Source: Pseudomonadota bacterium
GTDB lineage: Bacteria; Desulfobacterota; Desulfovibrionia; Desulfovibrionales; Desulfovibrionaceae
DNA: 64,000 bases
Direction: 5' to 3'
Assembly: GCA_018816865.1 (NCBI GenBank)
Contig: JAHIUW010000009.1
Span: 55,411 to 119,410 of the forward strand
Shown: in pieces, positions 1-8,953 of the stretch
Numbering within the stretch: position 1 is the first letter of the stretch
Layout of the letters: the number at the start of each line of letters is the position of its first letter
The notes under the pieces: generated by a model
Seen by the model: the letters and a program-made list of their open reading frames with translations, nothing else
The model's database searches: none
What the model was told of the DNA's origin: nothing
Position numbers and translations under genes: made by a program

Positions 1-76
1 TCGGCCGCGGGGGAATGCGCGTCTCCGCCCCCCAGGGGGGCGGTCATCAGTTGGATGTTTGCAGCGTTGCTGAACA

Positions 77-1159
77 TCACTGCGGCTTCGGGCTGACTCG
101 AAAGCTGGTCAAGACCTCGCCCGGGAGCGGTGCGGTCATGCAGAGACCATGGCTGGATGCGGAGGCTGTGGCTCGTTGCATGGGCTCTCGCCAGTGGTGA
201 ATGGCGAGGTTGAAGGTGCTCCAATGAACGGGGACGAGGTGTTTTCCCCCCAGGTCCAGGTGGGCCTGGATGGTCTGCTCGGGCGTCATGTGTACGGAGG
301 GCCAGTATTCGCTGTAGGCTCCGCACTCGATTAACGTGAGGTCGAAAGGCCCATAGGCGTTGCCGATGTCCTTGAAGTGCCGGGCATAGCCCGAGTCGCC
401 ACTGTAGAACACGCGCTTGCTCTGGCCCAGGATTGTCCATGAAGCCCAGAGGGTTCGATTGCGATCCAAGAGGCCTCGCCCCGAAAAGTGTTGGGCGGGC
501 GTGGCCACGAAACTCAGTCCGGGCAGGTGTTCGGCCCGTTCCCACCAGTCGAGGGCCACGATCTGGTTTTCTGGGATTCCCCAGTTTCGAAGGTGGGCAT
601 CAACACCCAATGGCACATAGAATTTTCCGGTCTTGGGAGCAAGGGTCTGCACCGCCTCGCGATCCAGGTGATCGTAATGGTCGTGGGAGATGAGCACCGC
701 GTCCAGCGCCGGCAAGTCCTCGGCCGTGACGGGCAGGGTCTCGTGGAATCGCTTGGGGCCTATGAACGACAGGGGCGAAGCCCGCTTGGCAAACATGGGG
801 TCCACGAGGATCAGCCTGCCTTCCAGGTTGATGAGCGTGGTGGAATGCCCCAGCCACGACAGGCTCAGTTCCTGCTCAGCGGTGAGGGCCTGGATGTCCA
901 ACACAGACACGGGCAATGCGGATTCGGGGAACCGTTGCTGTCCGCCGAAGAGATAGTCCCGGGCCATGCCCAGCCAACTGCCTTCGATGCTCAGTGTTAC
1001 ATTGCCGTCATTGTGGAAGGTGTCCTTGTAAAATTGCGACGAAGCATTCATTTTCATTCGGGATGTGTCCTTGGGTTCCATGCGTTCGGGCGTACATGCT
1101 GCCAGTCCCAGAAGCAGGGCGCAAAGGGCAGCGAAAGCTGAAACACACTTGAATTGCAT
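77..1159 (-). CDS. MBL-fold metallo-hydrolase lipoprotein (UlaG/NAPE-PLD-like)
   Basis: A 360-residue protein. The N-terminus is a lipoprotein signal with lipobox LAAC (residues 19-22), so it is probably anchored in the envelope facing the periplasm. The metallo-beta-lactamase signature SHDHYDHLD (HxHxDH) is present, preceded by the strand SWLGHSTTLI typical of the UlaG/NAPE-PLD branch, with further metal-ligand candidates in YSGDSGY and PVHWSTF. The family hydrolyses phosphodiester, amide or lactone bonds; the substrate cannot be read from the sequence. AAAGGA lies 8 nt before the ATG. It is divergent from a TetR regulator, and an inverted repeat lies between them, so that regulator probably controls it. 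Confidence 0.85.
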   Translation of the reverse strand: MQFKCVSAFAALCALLLGLAACTPERMEPKDTSRMKMNASSQFYKDTFHNDGNVTLSIEGSWLGMARDYLFGGQQRFPESALPVSVLDIQALTAEQELSLSWLGHSTTLINLEGRLILVDPMFAKRASPLSFIGPKRFHETLPVTAEDLPALDAVLISHDHYDHLDREAVQTLAPKTGKFYVPLGVDAHLRNWGIPENQIVALDWWERAEHLPGLSFVATPAQHFSGRGLLDRNRTLWASWTILGQSKRVFYSGDSGYARHFKDIGNAYGPFDLTLIECGAYSEYWPSVHMTPEQTIQAHLDLGGKHLVPVHWSTFNLAIHHWREPMQRATASASSHGLCMTAPLPGEVLTSFRVSPKPQ

Positions 1160-1206
1160 GATTTATTCCTTTGGGGAGACGAATTGTCCAGTGTTGTATT
1201 GTAGAC

Positions 1207-1257
1207 TACACCGTGCAGTTTACATCTTGACTCGACAAAAGTAAACTGTAGGGTGTA
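1207..1257. promoter_or_regulatory. Inverted-repeat operator between MBL gene and TetR gene
   Basis: The 17-base arms 1207-1223 and 1241-1257 are inverted copies (15 of 17 bases pair) separated by 17 bases. They lie in the only gap between the divergent metallo-hydrolase and TetR genes, where autoregulating TetR proteins usually bind. The arm core is CAGTTTAC/GTAAACTG. No confident -35/-10 pair could be assigned. Confidence 0.6.
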
Positions 1258-1301
1258 ATTATGCTTTGTTTTTAGAGACATGAGAAACGCCAGGAGCAAC
1301 G

Positions 1302-1922
1302 ATGACGCCGCCACGGGGATTACGAAACGACAAGCGCGAGGCCATTCTTGCGGCAGCGGCCAGCGAAGTGCTGGAACGCGGGTATCAGGGCAGCAGCATG
1401 GATCGCATCGCAGAGCGGGCCGGAGTGTCTAAGCGGACGGTATACAATCATTTCGGCAGCAAGGATGACTTGTTTCGTACGGTGGTGGGGGAGCATTGGG
1501 GCCAGGCCCAGCAGGCCATCTCAATGCCCTACGACGGTAATGTCCCCCTGCGTGAGCAACTGCTGGAACTGGGGCGTCGGGAAGTCGAACTCTTGCTGGG
1601 TGAGGAGTTCATGGGCCTGACCCGGGCGGTGTTGTCGGAGTGCATCCGCTCGCCGCAATGGGCTGGGCATCTCTTTGCGGACATGAAAAATGTCGAGTCC
1701 GGGATCCAGGTCTGGCTCCGACAGGCCGTGAAGGAAGCAAGACTGAATATTCCCGATGTGGAGTTTGCAGCCCACCAGTTCATGGGCCTGATCAAGGGCT
1801 TCCTCTTCTGGCCCAGGATCATTGGTTGGCATCCGGATTCCACCCGGGAGGAACGTGATCGAGTGGTCGTCTCCACCGTGGACATGTTCCTGTCTTATTA
1901 TGAAAAAAAGACGCATACCTAG
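1302..1922 (+). CDS. TetR/AcrR family transcriptional regulator
   Basis: A 206-residue protein with a TetR N-terminal helix-turn-helix at about residues 12-58, including MDRIAERAGVSKRTVYNHF. The C-terminal half is helical and resembles the AefR-type ligand domain (LSYY near the end). CAGGAG lies 6 nt before the ATG. It is divergent from the metallo-hydrolase lipoprotein, with an inverted repeat between the two genes. That context suggests a local repressor which also controls itself. The ligand is unknown. Confidence 0.9.
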   Translation: MTPPRGLRNDKREAILAAAASEVLERGYQGSSMDRIAERAGVSKRTVYNHFGSKDDLFRTVVGEHWGQAQQAISMPYDGNVPLREQLLELGRREVELLLGEEFMGLTRAVLSECIRSPQWAGHLFADMKNVESGIQVWLRQAVKEARLNIPDVEFAAHQFMGLIKGFLFWPRIIGWHPDSTREERDRVVVSTVDMFLSYYEKKTHT

Positions 1923-2000
1923 GTTTCAATAACGTGGCGCATGCCCCGGCCCGTGTGCTAAGGTGGGGCTCTGCATCAACGCCGGAGGGAGGAATACCTC

Positions 2001-2426
2001 ATGGCCAAGAAAACCACAGTTGTTGGTCTGGACGGGTCCGAGTTGGCGTACAAGGCCTTGGATCGAGTCATTGCCGAAGCCACGTGTGGCGAGGTGCGCA
2101 TCATCCTCGTCAGCGTGGCCGAGGCCCTGGCCACCATTTCTCCGCGCCAGGACTACGCGGAACTGGTGACCAAGCTGCTGACCAGAGCCAGGACCCTGAC
2201 GGATCAGGGATTGGAACGGGTTCGTGCAGCCGGGCATGAGGCGGAGTGCATCGTCGAGTCCGGACGTCCGGCCATGGTCCTTGCGGAGGTGGCCCGGCGC
2301 GAGCAGGCCGATGAGATCGTGGTGGGCAGTCTGGGCAAGCATGCGGTGGAGCGGATGCTGCTGCTGGGCAGTGTTTCATCGCGTTTGATCGATCTGGCTC
2401 CCTGCACAGTGGTCGTTGTCCGCTAG
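2001..2426 (+). CDS. Universal stress protein, UspA family
   Basis: A 141-residue single Usp domain. It starts with the strand TTVVGLDGSELAYKAL (the Asp is the usual adenine-side contact). It ends with the ATP-binding pattern G-2x-G-9x-G-S/T seen as VGSLGKHAVERMLLLGSVS, so it is likely an ATP-binding cytoplasmic Usp. GGAGGGAGG precedes the ATG. It stands alone and is convergent with the small cysteine protein that ends 7 bases downstream. Its physiological role is not evident. Confidence 0.92.
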   Translation: MAKKTTVVGLDGSELAYKALDRVIAEATCGEVRIILVSVAEALATISPRQDYAELVTKLLTRARTLTDQGLERVRAAGHEAECIVESGRPAMVLAEVARREQADEIVVGSLGKHAVERMLLLGSVSSRLIDLAPCTVVVVR

Positions 2427-2433
2427 GCCGACT

Positions 2434-2670
2434 TTAAAGTTTGCTGACCTTCAATCCAGAGGAATTGAAGGCTTTTTTGATCATTTTCCAGTAGCTGCCC
2501 TTGTCCAGGCCCACGCGGTTGCCACAGGGACAGTAAATGGCGTTGTCACGCTCCTGGGCCTCCAGCATCTTCGTGATACGGGCCTTGTGGCAGCGCAGAA
2601 CCTCGCCCTTGCCCAGCTTATTGTATTTCCAGAGCTTGATCTTGCAGGTTGCGCATCGGATGGTCAGCAT
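2434..2670 (-). CDS. Small cysteine-rich (zinc-ribbon-like) protein
   Basis: A 78-residue basic protein with CATC near the N-terminus, one Cys before the middle (LRCHKA) and CPCGNRVG in the second half. The pattern fits a zinc ribbon assembled from CxxC and CxC knuckles, followed by a lysine-rich helix and tail. I recognise no named family; nucleic-acid binding is only a guess from charge and fold type. Coding is supported by the Cys pairs, the ordered reading frame and the tight convergent placement against the Usp gene. No strong ribosome-binding site is seen. Confidence 0.6.
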   Translation of the reverse strand: MLTIRCATCKIKLWKYNKLGKGEVLRCHKARITKMLEAQERDNAIYCPCGNRVGLDKGSYWKMIKKAFNSSGLKVSKL

Positions 2671-2822
2671 GTCGGGGTTGTACCCATTGGCGACCGGGCG
2701 CGCAATAGGCAGGGATGGCTACTGGCCCGACGCCTGTTTCGGGATTCGGATGGTTTGTTTTTCCCGCTTGAATTGTGCATGCTTCCCACGTAGTTGAATG
2801 TCGCCAACCATCGGGGGACACC

Positions 2823-5027
2823 ATGCTTCAACGCCTGAATGAAATCAAAGCTGATCTGCTGACACCGTCCATCCTGCTGCCGTCCATGGCGCAGGGCCTG
2901 ATCATCGGCATCATGTTGGTGATCATCGAATCATCTTTTGCCAACATGATCTTCGCAGGCCCTCTGGCGAGCTATTCCGCGCAGGCCTCGGGGCTGTTGA
3001 TCTTCGGGGCCATGGTCATGACCCTGGTCACGGGGCTGGCGAGTTCCTTCAAGGGCGTGGTCACCCTGCCGCAGGACATCCCGGCGGCCATCTTCGTCGG
3101 GGTTGCCACGGCCGTTGTCGCCGCCATGGCCTTGCATGGGCCGCAGGAGCAGTTCTCCACCCTGGTCGTGCTGATGATGCTCTCCGGTGTGCTCACCGGA
3201 CTGTGCTTCCTTGTGATGGGGGTCTTCAGACTATCGAATCTGGTGCGTTTTCTGCCGTTCCCCGTGGTAGGTGGATTCCTGGCGGGCTGTGGACTGCTGC
3301 TCTGCCTGGGCGGGTTGGGGGTGATGACCGGTGTCTCGCCCGGACTGGGAACCCTGGGGGCGTATGGCCAGGGACCGGTGCTGTATAAATGGTTGCTGGG
3401 TGTGGGGTTTGCTCTGGGGCTGTTCATCCTGCTCAAGCTGCGTCCGCATTTTCTGATCCTGCCCGTGGCCCTGGTGCTGGGGATCGGGATCTTCTTTTTT
3501 GGGTTGATGGCGCTCGGGGTCGATGCCGACACCGCGCGCCAGGGCGGCTGGCTGGTGGATTCGCTGCCTTCGGGCAGATTGTGGCCCGCCTTTGTGCCGA
3601 GTGATTTCGCCAGTGTGGATTGGGCGGTGGTCCTTGCCCTGTTGCCGGATGTGCTGATCGTGGCCCTGCTGGCAACGATTGCCCTGCTGCTGAACATGGG
3701 GGGCATCGAGCTTGGCGCCCAGGCGGACATCGATATGGACAAGGAGCTGTACTCCGGGGCTGCGGCCAACGTCCTGGGCGGCCTTGGGGGCGGGTTTGCC
3801 GGATACGCCGCCTTGTCCTTGAGCCTATTGTCACATCGCACGGGCGTGGGCAGCAGGCTGGTGCCGATCTTCGGTGCGCTGGTCTGTCTAATGGTGGTTT
3901 TCGTGGGGGCCGAGGTCCTGACTTATTTCCCGAAGCCCATCCTCGGGAGCCTGCTCTTCCTTTTGGGACTGTTCTTTTTCGATGACTGGATCTTCGCCGG
4001 GCGCAAGAAGCTCACGGCCCTGGATTTCGGCATTGTGCTGGGGATCGTCGCCGCCATTGCTTGGTTAGGTTTCCTGGAAGGCGTCGGGCTGGGGCTGCTG
4101 CTGACGACGTTCTTCTTTGTCTTTCGTTTCAGTCGTGTCTCCGTGATTCGCCAGGAGCTGACCGGAGCGGATGTCTCCAGCCGGGTGGAGCGCCCGGTGG
4201 CGGCCCGGGTGTTGCTGCGGCGCCATGCGGATAAGATTCGCGTCTTCATGCTGGACGGCTTCGTCTTTTTCGGCTCCGCCTGTTTCCTGGCGCAGCGGGC
4301 CTCGGCCCTGTTGAAGACCGAGACTCCGCCTCGATTCATTGTCGTGGATATGGAGGCCGTTGACGGGTTTGACATCTCGGCTGTCAGCAACTTCGTGCGC
4401 ATCGCCCAGCAGGCCAGGAACCGTGATGTGCAACTGCTGCTGTGCCAGGTCCCTGACGGCCTGTGGGCATTGCTGAAACGCAACACCTCCCCCGATGTCC
4501 TGACCGGGGTCAGTTCCTATTCTACGCTGGACTTGGCCCTTGAGCGTTGCGAGGCCGAGATTCTGGAACGGGAATGCGCGGCCCTGTCCGCGTCCGAGGG
4601 GGGCGATAGCCTCTTCCACCTGGCCTTCGACGAACTGGATTCGCACCTCAAAGGCATGGAGCGCTTCGAGGCCGCGTTGGAGAGCGTCCAGGACTTTGCC
4701 CGGGAGACGAAAGTACCCAAGGGGGGCGTCATCGTTGCCGCGGGCCAGCCCCTGGGCGGGGTGCATCTGGTGGTCTGGGGCTCGGTGGGCGAATACCTGG
4801 AGCAGGATGGGCGGGATATCCGCCTGCGTCTGGTGGGGCGTGGAAACGTCCTGGCTCCCCAGGGCATCTTGCCGGACAGGGTGGCGACGAGCACCACCAG
4901 GGCCGAGGAAGACAGCATCCTGGCGTTCATCCCGCAGGAGGCCATGGAGAGCTTTGCCGAACGCGAGCCGGCGCAGGCCGTGCGTCTGTATGAGCTGTTG
5001 CTGTCCATGGCTACGCGCGACTATTGA
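2823..5027 (+). CDS. SulP-family anion transporter with STAS and cyclic-nucleotide-binding domains
   Basis: 734 residues from the ATG after GGGGGACACC; an upstream in-frame ATG at 2775 has no ribosome-binding site. Residues about 15-440 are a SulP/SLC26 membrane domain of 10-14 hydrophobic segments (opening LLPSMAQGLIIGIMLVI). A STAS domain follows at about 470-580 (FIVVDMEAVDGFDISAVSNF). A cNMP-binding/CAP_ED-like domain occupies about 622-726 (GGVIVAAGQPLGGVHLVVWG...). The triple architecture occurs in bacterial SulP proteins and suggests uptake of an anion (sulfate, bicarbonate or a dicarboxylate) gated by a nucleotide. The CAP_ED part lacks a clear canonical phosphate-binding cassette, so ligand binding is uncertain. 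The next gene is a DDAH-like hydrolase. Confidence 0.88.
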   Translation: MLQRLNEIKADLLTPSILLPSMAQGLIIGIMLVIIESSFANMIFAGPLASYSAQASGLLIFGAMVMTLVTGLASSFKGVVTLPQDIPAAIFVGVATAVVAAMALHGPQEQFSTLVVLMMLSGVLTGLCFLVMGVFRLSNLVRFLPFPVVGGFLAGCGLLLCLGGLGVMTGVSPGLGTLGAYGQGPVLYKWLLGVGFALGLFILLKLRPHFLILPVALVLGIGIFFFGLMALGVDADTARQGGWLVDSLPSGRLWPAFVPSDFASVDWAVVLALLPDVLIVALLATIALLLNMGGIELGAQADIDMDKELYSGAAANVLGGLGGGFAGYAALSLSLLSHRTGVGSRLVPIFGALVCLMVVFVGAEVLTYFPKPILGSLLFLLGLFFFDDWIFAGRKKLTALDFGIVLGIVAAIAWLGFLEGVGLGLLLTTFFFVFRFSRVSVIRQELTGADVSSRVERPVAARVLLRRHADKIRVFMLDGFVFFGSACFLAQRASALLKTETPPRFIVVDMEAVDGFDISAVSNFVRIAQQARNRDVQLLLCQVPDGLWALLKRNTSPDVLTGVSSYSTLDLALERCEAEILERECAALSASEGGDSLFHLAFDELDSHLKGMERFEAALESVQDFARETKVPKGGVIVAAGQPLGGVHLVVWGSVGEYLEQDGRDIRLRLVGRGNVLAPQGILPDRVATSTTRAEEDSILAFIPQEAMESFAEREPAQAVRLYELLLSMATRDY

Positions 5028-5098
5028 TTGTCACTTTACAATCCGGCGGCTCGGGGGCTACAGGACCTTCTTTCATTTATCCTTGGAGGAGGCCAGTC

Positions 5099-5866
5099 TT
5101 GTTCACCCATGCCATTATCCGTACCCCCGGTGAGAATTTTGCTCAGGGCCTGACTATCTCGGGCCACCTCGGAATCGCCGATTATTCCCTAATGCTCAAG
5201 CAGCACGAAGCCTATGCCGAGACCCTGCGCTCGTTGGGACTGACCGTGGATGTCCTGAAGGCCTTGCCCGCGTATCCCGATGCCCATTTCGTGGAGGACA
5301 CGGCGGTTGTCACCGCCGAAGTCGCCGTGATCAGCAACCCGGGCGCTCCGGCGCGCAACGGCGAGCAGGTGAGCATCGAGCCCGCACTGGCCAAATACAA
5401 GCCCGTGGCTCGCATCGAAGGGGCCGGGACCCTGGACGGCGGTGATGTGCTGCAGGTGGAGAAACGGTTCTTTGTGGGCCTGTCCGAGCGCACCAATGTC
5501 GAGGGCGCGCGCCAGTTTGCGCGCATCGTTGGTGAGCACGGCTACGAGACCGTCTCCGTGCCCGTGGGCCAGGGGCTGCATTTCAAGTCCGGCGTGAACC
5601 ACATCGGCGGCAAGCGGCTGTTGGTGACCCCTGATTTCTCCGGATGCGAGGCCTTGCAGGGCTATGAGCTGTTCGTCACCCCACACGGCGAGGATTACGC
5701 CGCCAATACGCTGCTTATCAACGACACCTTGATCACTCCCTCGGGATTCCCCGGGGTGCGCGCCATCCTTGATGCCACGGGTCTGAATGTGGTGGAGCTG
5801 GATATGAGCGAGACCCGTAAGATGGATGGTGGCCTGACCTGCCTGTCTCTGAGATTTTCCGCATAA
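5099..5866 (+). CDS. Dimethylarginine dimethylaminohydrolase-like amidinohydrolase
   Basis: 255 residues from a TTG start that lies 8 nt after GGAGG; translation then begins FTHAIIRTPG, the usual start of DDAH proteins. Family hallmarks are FVEDTAVV, the substrate-loop GGDVL, the catalytic His in GLHFKSG (about residue 160) and the nucleophile Cys248 in LTCLSLRF. The family hydrolyses methylated arginines to citrulline plus methylamines, although bacterial members may act on other guanidines. It follows the SulP transporter by 71 bases and may share its transcript. The assignment to the family is secure; the exact substrate is not. Confidence 0.88.
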   Translation: MFTHAIIRTPGENFAQGLTISGHLGIADYSLMLKQHEAYAETLRSLGLTVDVLKALPAYPDAHFVEDTAVVTAEVAVISNPGAPARNGEQVSIEPALAKYKPVARIEGAGTLDGGDVLQVEKRFFVGLSERTNVEGARQFARIVGEHGYETVSVPVGQGLHFKSGVNHIGGKRLLVTPDFSGCEALQGYELFVTPHGEDYAANTLLINDTLITPSGFPGVRAILDATGLNVVELDMSETRKMDGGLTCLSLRFSA

Positions 5867-5961
5867 CCCATTATCTATTGTTGATGAAATAATCACTGCC
5901 CCCTTGTCGCCGCCTGTTGTGCGGGATATGTCGTTTGGTTCAATGTTTGAGGAGGTGCGGT

Positions 5962-6126
5962 GTGAATGTTCTCAAGGACAGGTACAAGAGGGTGGCAGTG
6001 GAGGTCCATTGCCCGATCCACAAGGTCACCAAGGTGATCTATCTTCCCGAGGAAGAGATGCCCACGTGCCCAATCTGCAAAAAGCCCATGATCATCAAGG
6101 AAGTGCTTTCCGAAGGTAAATATTAG
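5962..6126 (+). CDS. Small zinc-ribbon protein
   Basis: 54 residues from a GTG start placed 6 nt after GAGGAGG; an upstream in-frame ATG at 5917 has no such site. It contains HCPIHKVTKV and MPTCPICKKPMIIKE, so Cys-x2-His and Cys-x2-Cys pairs form a probable rubredoxin-type zinc knuckle. The segment resembles the small ribbons found in many sulfate reducers, but I cannot name a function. The coding call rests on the ribosome-binding site and the paired cysteines. Confidence 0.7.
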   Translation: MNVLKDRYKRVAVEVHCPIHKVTKVIYLPEEEMPTCPICKKPMIIKEVLSEGKY

Positions 6127-6138
6127 CGTGTCGGTCCG

Positions 6139-6166
6139 GGCGTACCTGTGGTGCGCCTTTCCTTTT
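6139..6166 (+). terminator. Hairpin with pyrimidine tail
   Basis: An 8-bp stem (6139-6146 with 6150-6157, one G-T pair) with a 3-nt loop is followed by TTTCCTTTT. It closes the small zinc-ribbon gene before the amino-acid transporter operon. Confidence 0.5.
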
Positions 6167-6193
6167 CACCCCTGAACGATGAGGAGTTGTTCC

Positions 6194-7015
6194 ATGAACA
6201 TCGCCAAGAAATTGATGCTGGCCGCCTTTTTGGTGGCGGTTCTGGCATCCCAGGCCTTTACAGCAGACTTTGATCTGGCCAAGACATCCACCCTTGAGGC
6301 CATTCTTCAGCGCGGCGAGCTGCGCATCGGTACCGACCCGGGCTACCCCCCGTTCGAGATGACCGACAAGAAGGGCGAGATCATGGGCTTTGACATCGAC
6401 ATCGCCAAGGAACTGGCCAAGGCCATGGGCGTCAAGCTGAACATCGTCAGCACCGATTACGATGGCATTATTCCTGCCCTGCGGGCCGACAAGTTCGACA
6501 TGGTTGCCTCGGGCATGACCCTGACCCAGGAGCGCAATCTGCAGATCAACTTCGCCGACCCCTACATCGTCGTGGGCCAGGCGATCATTCTGAACAAGAA
6601 GCATGAAGGAAAAATCAAGTCCTACAAGGACCTGAATGATCCCAAGTTCACTGTCGCCTCCCGCTTGGGCACCACCGGCGAGATCGCCACCAAGCGCATG
6701 ATCTCCAAGGCTGTCTACAAATCTTTCGACAAGGAAGCCGACGGCGCCCTGGACGTGGTCAACGGCCAGGCCGACGCCTTTGTCTACGACCTGCCGTTTC
6801 TGGTCGTGTTCATGGCCCAGCAGGGTGGCAAGAACGTCGTGCTGCTGGATGAGCCTTTCACCTACGAGCCTTTGGCTTGGGGTATCAAGAAGGGTGACCC
6901 GGACTTCCTGAACTTCCTGAACAACTTCATGAAGCAGATCAAGGCCGACGGTACTTACGACCGGATCTACGACAAGTGGATCAAGAGCACCGGCTGGATC
7001 AAGAACGCACAATAG
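6194..7015 (+). CDS. Polar amino-acid ABC transporter, periplasmic binding protein
   Basis: 273 residues from the ATG 7 nt after GAGGAG. A Sec signal peptide covers about residues 1-24 (cut near SQAFTA). The SBP_bac_3 signature follows: GELRIGTDPGYPPFEM, then GFDIDIAKELAKAMG and FDMVASGMTLTQERN. These are typical of glutamine/arginine/cystine-type solute binders. It is the first gene of a binding protein-permease-ATPase operon. The hairpin after the gene probably protects the 3' end, so that binding protein is made in excess over the permease. The substrate is unassigned; a basic or polar amino acid is most likely. Confidence 0.93.
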   Translation: MNIAKKLMLAAFLVAVLASQAFTADFDLAKTSTLEAILQRGELRIGTDPGYPPFEMTDKKGEIMGFDIDIAKELAKAMGVKLNIVSTDYDGIIPALRADKFDMVASGMTLTQERNLQINFADPYIVVGQAIILNKKHEGKIKSYKDLNDPKFTVASRLGTTGEIATKRMISKAVYKSFDKEADGALDVVNGQADAFVYDLPFLVVFMAQQGGKNVVLLDEPFTYEPLAWGIKKGDPDFLNFLNNFMKQIKADGTYDRIYDKWIKSTGWIKNAQ

Positions 7016-7044
7016 CAGCGCGAAAGCCTGACTGAGTTTGCGAG

Positions 7045-7078
7045 GCGTCCCGCCCTCCGGTATGGGGGGGCGGGACGC
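7045..7078 (+). other. Intercistronic stem-loop
   Basis: A perfect 11-bp GC-rich stem (7045-7055 with 7068-7078) lies between the binding-protein and permease genes. No T tract follows, so it fits an mRNA-stabilising or attenuating hairpin better than a full terminator. Confidence 0.55.
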
Positions 7079-7127
7079 ATGTTCTCGTTTGTTCAGGTGG
7101 TTGTCTTCATTGCAAGGAGTTCAAAAG

Positions 7128-8132
7128 ATGTCATTGTATCCCGGCCTGGATCGGCCCAAGGGGCCTTTGTACAACAAGATCTGGTTCGGCGTGTTCGCTG
7201 CGCTTGTGGTCTTGACGCTGGCTGGCGTGTACGGGGCCTCGCAGTATGTTGACTACGTCTGGCGCTGGAATCGTGTCCCCCAATATTTCTTTTATCAGGA
7301 GTCCGTGAAGGTCCAGGCGGAATTCGGGGGCGAGGTCGCCTCCCTGGAAGACCAGGGCGAGCAGACACGGGTGGTGGTCACAGGCCCCGACGGTGATGAG
7401 AGTCGCTTGGTTCCCACGGCCGGGTTGAGCGTGTCCCAGGGCGATTACGTCTACCCCGGAGATGTGCTCGCGGTGAGCAAGTTCTGGAAGGCCGGGCTGT
7501 TCCTGCAGGGGCTGTGGATGACCCTGAAGGTCAGCTTCATCGCCATCATCCTGGGCATGTTTCTCGGTCTGCTGACCGGTCTGGCCCGCATCTCGGACAA
7601 TCCGGCCTTCAAGTGGAGCGCCATCACCTACATTGAACTAGTGCGCGGCTCACCGCTGTTGGTGCAGCTCATGGTCTGGTACTACGTCATCGGGACCTTG
7701 GTGAACCAGGTCCTTGCCAACACGGGCATCCCCCAGGTGGAAAATTTCTGGTACGGCGTTGTCGGGTTGGCGGTGTTCACCGGAGCCTATACGGCGGAGA
7801 TTGTGCGTGCCGGCATTCAGAGCATCAACGTGGGCCAGATGGAGGCCGCGCGTTCGCTGGGCATGAGCTATGCCGAGTCCATGCGCAAGGTCATCATGCC
7901 CCAGGCCTTGAAGCGTATCCTTCCGGCCCTGGCCGGTCAGTTCATCAGCCTGGTCAAGGACTCGTCGCTCCTGGGTGTCATCGCCATCCGCGAATTGACA
8001 AAAATCACCCGCGAGGCGGCCAGCGCCTCGCTCATGAACTACGAAATGTGGCTGATCTGCGCCGTGCTGTATCTGGTGCTGACCTTCACTCTGTCCGTGT
8101 TCGTGCAGTCCCTGGAACGCAAGGCGGTGTAG
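7128..8132 (+). CDS. Polar amino-acid ABC transporter, permease
   Basis: 334 residues from the ATG 8 nt after AAGGAG. A first membrane segment (about 15-35) is followed by roughly 80 polar, beta-rich residues. The standard HEQRO-type permease domain comes next (about 120-330), with the EAA loop [21 protein letters not shown] that docks the ATPase. The polar insert after the first segment is unusual for this family; its role is unknown. The stop codon is 1 base before the ATPase start, so the two are translationally linked. Confidence 0.93.
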   Translation: MSLYPGLDRPKGPLYNKIWFGVFAALVVLTLAGVYGASQYVDYVWRWNRVPQYFFYQESVKVQAEFGGEVASLEDQGEQTRVVVTGPDGDESRLVPTAGLSVSQGDYVYPGDVLAVSKFWKAGLFLQGLWMTLKVSFIAIILGMFLGLLTGLARISDNPAFKWSAITYIELVRGSPLLVQLMVWYYVIGTLVNQVLANTGIPQVENFWYGVVGLAVFTGAYTAEIVRAGIQSINVGQMEAARSLGMSYAESMRKVIMPQALKRILPALAGQFISLVKDSSLLGVIAIRELTKITREAASASLMNYEMWLICAVLYLVLTFTLSVFVQSLERKAV

Positions 8133-8133
8133 A

Positions 8134-8865
8134 ATGATAGTCGCAAAAGACGTTTGCAAATACTTCTATGTGCCCGAGAAGCTTGTGGCCCTGGACAAGG
8201 TTTCCCTTGAGGTTGCCGAGGGCGAGGTGGTCGTGGTCATCGGCCCGTCGGGTTCCGGCAAGTCCACGTTCCTTCGTTGCCTGAACCGCCTGGAGTTCGC
8301 CGATGCGGGCGAGATCTCCATCGATGGCCAGAGTGTTTTGTCTCCGGGCAGTGACATTAATAGCATCCGGGCCGAGGCGGGGATGGTTTTCCAGGGCTTC
8401 AATCTGTTCCCGCACAAGACAGTGCTCCAGAACCTGACCATGGCCCAGATGATCGTGCGCAAGCGCTCCAGCAAGGAGGCCGAGGCCAAGGGCATGGCTC
8501 TGCTGGAGAAAGTTGGGATCAAGGAGAAATGGAATGTCTATCCGGCCCAGTTGTCCGGTGGCCAACAGCAGCGTGTGGCCATTGCCCGCGCCCTGGCCAT
8601 GGACCCCAAGGTGATGCTCTTTGACGAACCTACCAGCGCTCTGGACCCCGAGATGGTGGGTGAAGTGCTGGACGTCATGAAGGACCTGGCCCGGGCTGGA
8701 ATGACCATGGTCGTGGTTACCCATGAGATGGGCTTTGCCCGGGAAGTGGCGGATCGTGTAGTCTTCATGGATATGGGCCGTGTGCTTGAGGTGGGCACGC
8801 CCGAGCATTTCTTTGTCAATCCGGATCATGATCGGACCAAGGTCTTCCTGAGCCAGATTCTCTAG
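8134..8865 (+). CDS. Polar amino-acid ABC transporter, ATPase (GlnQ-like)
   Basis: A 243-residue ATPase of the PAAT class. It has Walker [11 protein letters not shown]-loop [15 protein letters not shown], signature [16 protein letters not shown], Walker [15 protein letters not shown] and H-switch VVTHEM. It starts almost directly after the permease stop and powers the transporter encoded by the two preceding genes. Length and motif spacing are normal for GlnQ/HisP relatives. Confidence 0.95.
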   Translation: MIVAKDVCKYFYVPEKLVALDKVSLEVAEGEVVVVIGPSGSGKSTFLRCLNRLEFADAGEISIDGQSVLSPGSDINSIRAEAGMVFQGFNLFPHKTVLQNLTMAQMIVRKRSSKEAEAKGMALLEKVGIKEKWNVYPAQLSGGQQQRVAIARALAMDPKVMLFDEPTSALDPEMVGEVLDVMKDLARAGMTMVVVTHEMGFAREVADRVVFMDMGRVLEVGTPEHFFVNPDHDRTKVFLSQIL

Positions 8866-8899
8866 TCTGCCCTGGATGCAAAAGTGGGCTGAAAACATC

Positions 8900-8930
8900 A
8901 AGGCCGCTCCCGATGGGGGCGGCCTTGTTT
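8900..8930 (+). terminator. Rho-independent terminator of amino-acid ABC operon
   Basis: A 12-bp stem (8900-8911 with 8915-8926, one T-G pair) with a 3-nt loop and TGTTTGATTTT following. It lies between the operon and the convergent PilZ-like gene and could serve both. Confidence 0.75.
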
Positions 8931-8953
8931 GATTTTGGTATGGGCGGAAGGAC

